The notes below the pieces were generated by a model. It was given only the letters and a program-made list of their open reading frames with translations, searched no databases and was not told where the DNA came from. Below, one piece after another: positions 11,325-19,518 of a stretch of DNA of 64,000 bases. Within the stretch, counting starts at the first letter, position 1, and every line of letters begins with the position of its first letter. The translations under genes were made by a program, and so were the position numbers. The DNA is from Bryoerythrophyllum caledonicum (taxonomy: Eukaryota; Streptophyta; Bryopsida; Pottiales; Pottiaceae). The stretch spans positions 37,276,371 to 37,340,370 of the forward strand of contig OZ020515.1 of assembly GCA_963971425.1 (NCBI GenBank). Reading direction: 5' to 3'.

Positions 11325-11696
11325 TCACGCGGAGATAAGCACTCCCCTTCCGGCAAGGTGCTACACGGCACAATAGATCGTGCGAAAGACGGCGCAGTAC
11401 GAAACGATGTGGATGACACTTCGCGCCGGCATCCGCCGAGAAGGGCGAGTCATTCTGGAGTACACGTGGCAGGGCGAGAAGGTGACTTCGGTGATCCGGA
11501 GAAGGCGGGGGCGAAGGGGCTTTCGGCGAGAAGTGCCGATAAGAGAGACGGGCAGCGCGAAAAAGAGTTGGGCGAGAGTGGCAGTTATCATGGGAAGGAG
11601 GCGACAAGGCGCTTGGGGAGAAGGGCCGGTCTTCGCGGTGTCAGGGCTAAAACCGGGCCCTGACACCGCGAACCCGGATTGACTGTAGTGACCGGG
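11093..11696 (-). repeat. Right terminal inverted repeat of the MULE (~604 bp)
   Basis: Mirror of the left repeat. The homology stops abruptly at 11093 inside the transposase coding region, so this repeat contains the transposase promoter, its ATG (11324) and roughly the first 77 codons. The same perfect 13-bp hairpin lies at 11635-11647 with 11657-11669. Two exact CCGATAA heptamers (11239, 11536) fall inside. Confidence 0.9.
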
Positions 11697-11706
11697 TACT
11701 CATCTG

Positions 11707-12344
11707 CCTTCAATCTTTAATAAGACTTGTCATAATATTTAAAAGCAGCTTTTGAAAGAGTGTAATATAAGACCATAGCTGGTGCACATCTAGAGGTTTA
11801 AATGTCAATTTTACAAATAAAACACTGCCGTTGTAATGAAATATCTCCACGATGCATTTGCTTTTGAGAAGAAAGTCTATGAGAAAGCTGAACAAGGATA
11901 TTAAAGAGACTGAAAAATGAATGCCCACCTTGGTTTGGGGTTTAGGGTTTAGAGCTGCAGATTTAACAGCAACTTAAACCCTAAACCCTACATCTGAAAT
12001 TTTGGGAGCGGGTTCTCCATGTACGGTTGCAGTTTAGGGTTTAGGGTTCCAGAGATGGGATTTGAGTCGCTTCTGTTAAGAAACTCTGATCCGTCGCTGT
12101 TTACATTACGAGAAGGCAATTGTGTGTATGATTCTCTGTTAAATTTGACAAATGCCTGTTGAAACTGTGAGTGTGTTGGAAACCCTAACTTGCGGAGAGA
12201 CTGTACTCCAACCCTGAGAGGTTATTCGTGTGGATGACATCCTTCCGGCTCTGGCATAAGGGTTTTGGACAAGATGGCAACCAGTTCATGATGTGCTAAG
12301 GTTAATGTGTTCGTTGAAGAGTTTGGGAGCAGCAGCGCTTGACG
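11707..12344 (+). promoter_or_regulatory. Upstream region of the Nudix gene with telo-box clusters
   Basis: No gene in about 640 bp. Plant telomere-like motifs (TTTAGGG and CCCTAAA) occur at 11938-11951, 11974-11990 and 12031-12048, the first two groups in opposite orientation. Such telo boxes are common in the promoters and leaders of plant growth and translation-related genes. The Nudix ATG follows at 12345. Confidence 0.5.
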
Positions 12345-13144
12345 ATGGCGGAGCCGGTGCCTAAAGTGGGAGTTGGGGTGCTGGTGTGCAATGGAAGCCA
12401 TCAAGTCCTGATCGGCAAGAGGCGCTCCTCTCTTGGCCATGGCACCTACGCGTTGCCTGGAGGACATCTCGATTTCGGTAATTCTTCTTCCTTCTTCTCG
12501 TGTCCTTGCAATCTTGTGCATTTGGGCTTCCGCTAATGGGGACTTCAGCAGCTCCATCTAATCATATCAAGCTTCCCAACTGCTTTTTATTCTTATCCTT
12601 GAACATTCATATTGTTTTTGCGCAACTTTTCTGAAGCGTGAATGTTCCTGTGCGTTATTGTGAGAGTGAGTTAAAGTATGTCAGAGAAGTTGTATCAGGG
12701 TTTGCGTTTTCGATGCAAAGATCCTTGAGAATCTTTCTTGACAACTGCATTTGTGTACGAGCAAGAGTGATTTAACCAACGAAATGATGCTTACTGTGTA
12801 AGTAGCTTCTTGTGGTCTGAAATACTTGAAGATTTACCTTTTATGTGGCAGGGGAAACATGGGAGGAATGCGCAGCGAGGGAAGTGAAAGAAGAGACGGG
12901 GCTGGATATTCACAACATAACGTTTGCGTACGTGACGAACACAGTGCTGCGGGACGAGAAGCGGCCCAGCCATTACGTGACAATCTTCATGCGTGGCGAG
13001 CTTGTGGATCCCAACGCAGTGGCACAAAACTTGGAGCCGGAGAAATGTGATGGATGGGAGTGGGTGGAGTGGCCGAGCGGCGTGCCTCAACCGGTGTTCC
13101 GTCCGTTACAGTCCCTCATTGAGAGTAACTACCAGCTTTCATAG
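12345..13144 (+). CDS. Nudix hydrolase, NUDT1/NUDT15-like
   Basis: Two exons, 12345-12477 and 12852-13144, joined through a GT-AG intron, encode 141 residues. The intron splits the Nudix box, which reads GGHLDF then [18 protein letters not shown] once spliced: an exact match to GX5EX7REUXEEXGU, with the REVKEE segment binding catalytic Mg2+. The length and the N-terminal [25 protein letters not shown] strand match small cytosolic plant Nudix proteins related to human MTH1/NUDT15, which hydrolyse nucleoside or isoprenoid diphosphate-type substrates. No targeting peptide is visible. An alternative in-frame TTG lies six bases upstream, but the ATG at 12345 is the natural start. The precise substrate cannot be told from sequence. 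Confidence 0.92.
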
Positions 13145-13619
13145 GACTGCCGGTGCCCGTTTTCCCATGTAGAAATATCATCTCATCATCACCTCAGAAC
13201 GTGCATCGCATGTACTGTGTCTTGAGATCAATGTTATCAGAAGCAATCTAGGGCAGTTAATTGTTACATTATCCAGACTCTTAAGCATCTTTCAACTCTC
13301 TTGTCATTCTGTTTGACAATGTTGGCTGCAGAAGCCGGCTCACGGGAGCCTTATCTTCATTTCTGTATAACATGCTTCAAAGTGTGCAGTGACCAAGCTT
13401 TGGTACCATCAAAAGTGCCCTTGTACGAAGGTCGTTTGTGAGGACCAGAGCTGAGACGGTTCGTCCAAGAAATATGCTGCAGCCTCGAGAATGGTTCTCC
13501 GAATCTTCGAGCTTCGAGGCAACAAGTGAGTGACTTCTTCTCCTTCTTTATGTACCTCCGAGACCCCAGAGTTGATATTAGCCCTTCTCTTGGGTAGGGT
13601 TGTCTGAAAAGACGAACCA
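13145..13619. other. 3' flank of the Nudix gene, no gene seen
   Basis: About 475 bp downstream of the Nudix stop. It probably includes its 3' UTR. Short minus-strand frames here show no recognisable domain. Confidence 0.4.
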
Positions 13620-14471
13620 CTACACTAAAAGTTTCATTTAGTGTAATGGCACGAATAGTGTACTTACCTTAGTACACTAATTGCGAACGAGTTGACAAAT
13701 AGTGTACTAGTTGCAAACAAGTGTACTTTCTCAAAAGATTATTCGATCAAAATTTACTTTATCAAAGATTACTTTATCGGAGTACACTTTATGGAAATTT
13801 AATTTTTTAAAAGCTTACTTTTTCAAGAGATTACTTTTTCAAGTTTTACTTCTTAAAAAGTTTACTTTTTCAAATTTTACTTTTCCAAACATTTACTTTT
13901 TCTAAACTTTACTTTTTCAAAACCTTACTTTTTCAAAACTTTACTTTTTCAAAATTCTACTTTTTTCCAAGTTTACTTTTTCAAATGTTTACATTTGGAA
14001 AAGCTTATTTTTACAAAAGTTTACCTTTTCAAAAGGTAAGTTGTCTTTTTCCCCCGAATTAATGTTTTTCCCTGGTTCTTGTTTTTTTTCAAAAATGTTG
14101 TTTTTTCCTAATTGTTTTTTCCTAATTGATGTTTTCGCAAAAATGTTGTTTTTTCCTATTTGTTGTTTTCCCAAATTGTTGTTTTTTCCTAATTGTTGTT
14201 TTTTCTCAATTGTTGTTTTTTCCAATTTTTTCTTTGTGAGTTTTATTTTTTCTCTTCTTCACCTTTTTGTACACATAATTCTCTTCTACTTTCAATACAC
14301 TAAACGTGCACGAGTAAAAAAGTTAATATTCCAATCTTTACAAAAGTTCACAAATAGTGTAGTAGTTCACATTTAGTGTACTATTTTGTCACTACACTAA
14401 TTGCGTAGTTGACAATTAGTGTATGGGTTCGTATTTAGTGTCCACTACACTAAATGAAACTTTTAGTGTAG
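13620..14471. mobile_element. Inverted-repeat element with T-rich tandem core
   Basis: About 850 bp. The ends carry a perfect ~26-bp inverted repeat beginning CTACACTAAAAGTTTCATTT, itself partly palindromic around TAGTGTA. Motifs of the form (T)AGTGTA/TACACTA are scattered in both subterminal regions. The middle (about 13735-14035) is a run of imperfect 13-15 bp repeats of the type TTTACTTTTTCAAAA, followed by T-rich repeats of the type TTGTTTTTTCCTAA to about 14230. No transposase is visible, so this is non-autonomous. No clear target duplication was found. A related sequence appears inverted at the right edge of the window (from about 63372). Confidence 0.7.
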
Positions 14472-15865
14472 ATGATAAGAGCATCAAACGCTAGCTGTTT
14501 GAAATGTCGTTAGGATCAGTAGCTGACTGACTGAATTTGCACCACATTCAGTGAACACATTACGTCATTATTCTACGCTTGTGGGTGATCTAGGTTCACT
14601 ATTATATTCCCCAGATAAGGAGTTGATCCTTTCGTTATGCTGCAACAGTGAGCAGTGGGCTAGAAAAAGGATTAGCTTCGTAGAAGTGGACCTCTAGACT
14701 CAGGGACATGCGTTCACTGAAATGTGGACTCTTGTGCTTTGCGCTGCAAAGTGGACACAAATGTTTGTGACCGTCCAGTGGTACAAGAGCAAGGTCAGTA
14801 ACATGAGAGTATTTAATGTTCTAGATTTAAAATACAAGAGCCTTCCTTGGTAGCCTGTTACTACATCACACTACGTGTTGAGTTTGTGTAATTCTGCATG
14901 GAAAAGTGACTCCTGCAAGAGGCAATCATGTCCAGTGCCTAAGGGTGCGCATATCATTTCTCGGTATCCCTGCCATGCTACCTTATAGCTATGAATCATG
15001 TAACTTAGCTTGATGTTGACGCTGTCCTTGATCCAGTGGAAACACTACAGTACACTGATTATGATTACTGTATCCACACTATTTGCTTTATAGATGTCAT
15101 AAGTTTTTACTCTTGATGAATATTTTTACCAACTATGCTGACAATGATCTTCAGCGAAAGTAAAAAATTATCGCACTTTCAAATCATAGCGCTTTTTACA
15201 ACAAGCCACCCCAGATGTTACTGATAGCAAATGTTTCTATCGATAACATCATTGACAGCAAAGTCACGCGAGTTCTTACTCGTATTCTTAAAACTTGTGG
15301 TTACATTCGCGCTGAAATTTCACGCAACTAGGACAACCTTTCGTTGCTGCAGATTCGGAATATATAACCGTCAAACGGTCATAAGAATATCTAGCTGAAC
15401 AGTGAGCTAAGTTCAAAGAAACGACAAATTTAGCATATTGAAAAGAATAGTGAACAGGGAGCCCAGTGAAGCTTCACAGCACCATTGCCCAAGTGATTCA
15501 TTCCACGCCTAGTGGGCACATCATGACAGGTCCTAACGTCTTTGGTGAATTCCTTGACTCTGAGCTGAAACGACCGGCGCATACCAACTTCAACAAAGAA
15601 AAGCCTGCTCAATGCAAACATGAATTGCACTAATTAGCCTGCTATGTTCAATGCTGGACACCTTCAACTGAGCCAAAAGCATACATTACGGGACAGTGAT
15701 GAAGACGAAATCTAGTTGCATAGATATTTATAATTAAGACTACAAAATGTAGTGAATGCCAAAAATGTCCACTACTCCATCATTTGCTGTGCTATCGGAT
15801 ACTTCCCGAGCCTGCAATATGTATATATGCCTGTGGAGTAACAATTCCTATCTAAAATGATGTAA
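14472..15865. other. Intergenic DNA between repeat element and DPE1-like gene
   Basis: About 1.4 kb, AT-rich, with no convincing coding frame. The part nearest 15865 should contain the 3' UTR of the minus-strand DPE1-like gene. A loose inverted arrangement of ACTTTTTAC/GTAAAAA motifs around 15095-15205 hints at an eroded small repeat element. Confidence 0.4.
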
Positions 15866-17839
15866 TCACTTGCCATTCGCTACGGCAACAGGCGCTGCCT
15901 TCGCTGCGGCAACAGATGCTGCCTTCGCTGCGGCAACAGACGCTGCCTTTGCTGCGGCAACAGACGCTGCCTTCGCTGCGGCAACAGACGCTGCCTTCGC
16001 TGTGGCAACAGGCGCTGCCTTCGCAGCAGCAGCCGCCTTCTTCTCCTGTTCGGCCAAGAGAAGCGCTCGCGGGTAACGGTTGAAGAGTTTGAGACAATCT
16101 AGCAGCATTTCCTTTTCGGCCTCCAGCTCCGAGAAGATCCCGGACTCGCCGATGCGCCAGGCCCAGTTCCCGGCGACGGTGGCCGGCTTGTTCATCCGGG
16201 CGTCGTCGTCCAGGCCCAGAATGTCCTGCATTGGAATGATCGCGGTAAGCGCAACGGAGGCGATGGCGCACCGGATAAGCTCCCAGTGCACGTCCTTGTC
16301 GCCCTTGAAACGGAGGTAGTGTTTGACGAGCTCCTTCTCTTCCTGGTCGATCTTGGACCACCATCCCACCACGGTATCATTGTCGTGGGTGCCCGTGTAC
16401 ACCACCTGGTCGACCTCGTGGTTGTGGGGCAGATGGGGGTTGACGGAATCGCCACCGAATGCGAACTGCAGGACGGCCATGCCCGGCGCGCGGATGCGCT
16501 TCCTGAGATTCAACACGTCCGCCGTCAGCACGCCCAGGTCCTCCGCGATGATGTCCACCTTGCCCACAGCCTGGCGGATGGCAGCGAAGAAATCCACTCC
16601 GGGTCCCACGATCCACTTCCCCGTCATGGCCGTCTTGGACGCCGCCTCCACGGCCCAGTACGCCGCGAGCCCGCGGAAGTGATCGATGCGAAACTCGTCG
16701 TAGAGCTCGAACGCGCGGCGCATTCGATTCGCCCACCACGAGTAGTTGTCCTTCGCCATCTCCTTCCAGTTGTACAACGGGCTGCCCCAAAGCTGGCCTT
16801 CCTCGGAGAACAGATCCGGCGGCACCCCGCTCACCATAGTCGGCGCGCCGGTCGTGGGGTCGAGCTCAAACAAGCGCCGGTTGGCCCACACGTCCCCGGA
16901 ATGCCCACCGACGTAAATGGGCATGTCGCCCACAATGCGAATCCCACGCGAAGTCGCATACTTGTGTACCGCTTGCCATTGCCGCTGGAACAGGAACTGC
17001 TCCGCGATAAACGTCGTGATGAACCGCTCGTGCTCCTTGCGCGCGGCCGCGAGCGCTGCCGGGTGCCGGTCCCGCAGCGCCTCCGGCCACTCCCACCACG
17101 ACTGCACCCCAACAGCGTTATCAATCGCAGCGAACAACGCCGCTTCCTCGAGCCAGGACGAAATCTTCGGATTCTTCCGGAAACTCTCCAGCTCCACCCA
17201 CAACGCACCCTCGCTCTTCACGAGATTCTCCGCCGCCTTGGCAATCAGCGGGTCCTTCACGCGCGCCACGGCGTCGAAGTCCACGTCCCCGACCGGCGCC
17301 GGGGGCGGCAGGTCCGCCTCGCGCAGCAGCCCGTCGGCCACGAGCTCGTGAAGCGAAATCAGCAGCGTGTTGCCGCAATTGGCGTCCGCGCCCGCGTACG
17401 GCGACCCATCCTCGCCGCTCTTCCGCCCCGGCGGCACCAGCGGCAGCACCTGCCACACGGTGCACCCGGTGGCCTGCAACCAGTCCAGAAACCGCCGCGC
17501 CTCCTCCCCGAGCTCGCCGATTCCGTTCGGCCCCGGCAGCGACGACGGGTGCAGCAGAATTCCGCACCGCCGCTCCGTTTTGGTGAACACCGGATCGTCG
17601 TCCGCGTAGTCCTCCGGCAACCCGTCGCCCAGCTTGAACGCACTGTAATCTATGTTCAGCGGCCCGACCACGTCGACGTGCGCCATGTCGCCGAAGCAAT
17701 TCGTGTCTAGCACCTTCACACTGTTCACCTCCACACAGCTCAGCACCACACCCTCTGCAAGACTACCCATGATGAGTGCAGCCGGACTCGCACGAAGGTA
17801 CAGCGCTTTGCCACAGATTTGCTTCCCACACGCTCCCAT
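15866..17839 (-). CDS. DPE1: 4-alpha-glucanotransferase (disproportionating enzyme, GH77), intronless
   Basis: A single uninterrupted frame of 657 codons. The GH77 core starts near residue 87 (CGILLHPSSLPGPNGIGELG) and continues through WQVLPLVPPG, SPYAGADANCGNTLLISL, GDMPIYVGGHSGDVWANR, nucleophile Asp in FRIDHFRG, acid/base Glu in IIAEDLG and the third carboxylate in GTHDND, to NWAWRIGESG. These are the conserved blocks of the enzyme that moves maltodextrin segments between glucans; in plants DPE1 acts in the plastid on starch breakdown products. Unusual features: no introns, strongly GC-rich codons compared with intron-rich AT-leaning neighbours, and a C-terminal tail of Ala-Lys-rich octapeptide repeats (15875-16030). 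The first ATG (17839) gives a short Cys/Ala-rich leader; an internal Met (17770) is an alternative. No convincing transit peptide is evident, so location is uncertain. Confidence 0.93.
   Translation of the reverse strand: MGACGKQICGKALYLRASPAALIMGSLAEGVVLSCVEVNSVKVLDTNCFGDMAHVDVVGPLNIDYSAFKLGDGLPEDYADDDPVFTKTERRCGILLHPSSLPGPNGIGELGEEARRFLDWLQATGCTVWQVLPLVPPGRKSGEDGSPYAGADANCGNTLLISLHELVADGLLREADLPPPAPVGDVDFDAVARVKDPLIAKAAENLVKSEGALWVELESFRKNPKISSWLEEAALFAAIDNAVGVQSWWEWPEALRDRHPAALAAARKEHERFITTFIAEQFLFQRQWQAVHKYATSRGIRIVGDMPIYVGGHSGDVWANRRLFELDPTTGAPTMVSGVPPDLFSEEGQLWGSPLYNWKEMAKDNYSWWANRMRRAFELYDEFRIDHFRGLAAYWAVEAASKTAMTGKWIVGPGVDFFAAIRQAVGKVDIIAEDLGVLTADVLNLRKRIRAPGMAVLQFAFGGDSVNPHLPHNHEVDQVVYTGTHDNDTVVGWWSKIDQEEKELVKHYLRFKGDKDVHWELIRCAIASVALTAIIPMQDILGLDDDARMNKPATVAGNWAWRIGESGIFSELEAEKEMLLDCLKLFNRYPRALLLAEQEKKAAAAAKAAPVATAKAASVAAAKAASVAAAKAASVAAAKAASVAAAKAAPVAVANGK
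15875..16030 (-). repeat. 24-bp tandem repeat encoding AKAASVAA-type octapeptides
   Basis: About six copies of a 24-bp unit (GCTGCCTTCGCTGCGGCAACAG plus two bases on the plus strand) lie just before the stop of the DPE1-like gene. The unit is a multiple of three, so copy-number change only lengthens or shortens the Ala/Lys-rich tail. The known GH77 fold ends before this tail. Confidence 0.85.
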
Positions 17840-17854
17840 TCATCGTGTTCGTCC

Positions 17855-17862
17855 AATTTATA
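17855..17862 (-). promoter_or_regulatory. Candidate TATA box of the DPE1-like gene
   Basis: TATAAATT on the minus strand, only about 15-20 bp before the first ATG (17839). Transcription usually begins about 25-35 bp after a TATA box, which would put the start at or past that ATG and favour Met at 17770 as the initiator. Inference from spacing only. Confidence 0.35.
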
Positions 17863-19518
17863 ATGGAAGCGAAAGGACGCCCGCCCCATGACCACGTCGA
17901 CTTGCCTCTCATGGACATCTTCAACGCCGTGGATAAATTCTCTGCGCTTACATGCTCTGTCTCACAAAATCTCACCTGGCAAACCAAAGTCTAGGTAAGA
18001 ATTAAAGTCCCAAAAGTGCGCTTCCAAAAGTAAGTCTATCTTCCAAGAAGCTACGACGCTTATCATCTCAGGTGAGCATCCCAAGAGAGCGAGACAGTAA
18101 AGACCATTGCACCGTAAATCTCAACCTCATGTGACATCACTCAGACGTCCACTTGATAGCGATCACTCGCAGGTATGAACCATCCATGAAACCATTACAA
18201 GAGAAACAAACACATCACAGAAACCGTCACCTTGCTAAAACATCACCCAACTCATGAACTCCACGTCCAGCTCCTACAAAAAAACACTGAATGCTGACAG
18301 ACATGATGGAAGAATCATCACCGAATGGAATCGAGGCAAGTGAATCTAGATGAAGTGGCTGTCAAGGCAGGGAATGCGAGAGGCGATGGTGACATGAAGC
18401 TGTTTCAGTACTGAAACCGGGCCCTCTTCATGTAGGGACGACTGTGGACAGTCTCAAGAGCTGGGGACAAGATTCAAGAGCCGCTTGCCATTTGTTTGTG
18501 CTGGTGCATGTGGTGCCCACTTGTCGCTCACGTGTGGACCTGGAGGCTGGGAAGGCGTTATTGGAGTTATTGTCACGTTCTAATATAACAAGATGTGAGA
18601 GTGTGCAGGACACATGGTGACAGCAGAGGAAAGTCATGAGAAAACGTGGGTCTGCTTTCCTAGACCAGCAAGCATCAGGACTTTGTTCGTATATATCATC
18701 TGTTCAAATCTTGGAATAAACATGGTGATTACAAATTTTATATGGTAACAGTATGATAAGAAACATGATGCGAACGATATTGATATCATGAACAGACTAT
18801 TGTACCCAAGAGGCCTGGTAAAGATATGATTTTTATATGCGAATGATATCGTCCCTAGGCCCTTGGATTTTCGTGCAGTAGTGTTTATCCACTTCATTTT
18901 GATAATGTAGGAAATCTTGCAAGGAAAGTGGAATCCGAAACCAAATTATACATTACGTTTCATTTTCTATGAAGTTGGTTTTTTATAAAATCATAATTCA
19001 AATTGTCAATAAAAAGATTGTTTTTCTTGAGGTTGGAAGATTTTAAAATGACAATTTTGCATTTATAGATGCATACGTTGGAAAAAACAGAAACCATTAT
19101 TCAACAACTTTGTGCCCATGAATATTGATACCAAAGCCACAAAATATGGAATTTCTTTTTTCCTAAAAAGTGCTGTATCAAGAATGGTCCACTAGATTTG
19201 CAATTTTAAATATATATATGATATGATATTGGCTCAAATTAACAATGGAAGCCCCAGAGTTTGACAAATCATTCTGAAAAGAAGCGCAAAATTGAATTCT
19301 ATCATGCGTCTGTGACTCTTTACTTCGTACTAAGCATACATGAACAAGCGGTCGCCGCGTCGCAATATTGCGAACGTTTAAGGTTTAGGGTTTAGAGTGA
19401 TCTAACCCTGAACCCTCCATCACTCCATGGCAGTTGTGATGATTTTGCAGTTGGCTAAATTCCATCGCAAATTTAAAAAACAACACAAAATTGGCTCTCA
19501 TGTGAAATACTAATCACT
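17863..19518. other. Intergenic DNA, AT-rich, no gene seen
   Basis: About 1.65 kb between the divergent side of the DPE1-like gene and the 3' end of NOC2. A TTTAGGG/CCCTGAA-type telo-like cluster lies at about 19378-19412. No frame with a recognisable domain was found; part is probably the DPE1 promoter and the NOC2 3' UTR. Confidence 0.4.

Larger units (their letters stand above)
2046..11696. mobile_element. Mutator-like transposon (MULE) carrying transposase and Ulp1-like genes
   Basis: A complete 9,651-bp element. Both ends start CCCGGTCACTACA (right end read on the minus strand) and are flanked by a perfect direct duplication TACTCATCTG (2036-2045 and 11697-11706). Duplications of 8-11 bp and long terminal inverted repeats are typical of MULEs. 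It is clearly more GC-rich than its flanks. It contains a minus-strand transposase with SWIM zinc finger (11324-8589) and a convergent plus-strand gene for a zinc-finger/Ulp1-type cysteine protease (3223-8210). MULEs with captured Ulp1 genes are known in plants (Kaonashi and VANDAL groups). Both genes hold in-frame stops, so this copy is probably not autonomous, yet the ends are well preserved, which implies fairly recent insertion or mobilisation in trans. Confidence 0.93.

Noticed and set aside
13711-14376. Frames of 64-111 codons in the T-rich tandem core
   Set aside because: They are translations of simple repeats (Phe/Leu/Lys runs) inside a transposable element.
16286-17710. 474-codon plus-strand open frame
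   Set aside because: It is the antisense of the GC-rich DPE1 coding region; its Arg/Pro/His-rich translation is a by-product of GC bias, while the minus strand shows conserved GH77 catalytic blocks.
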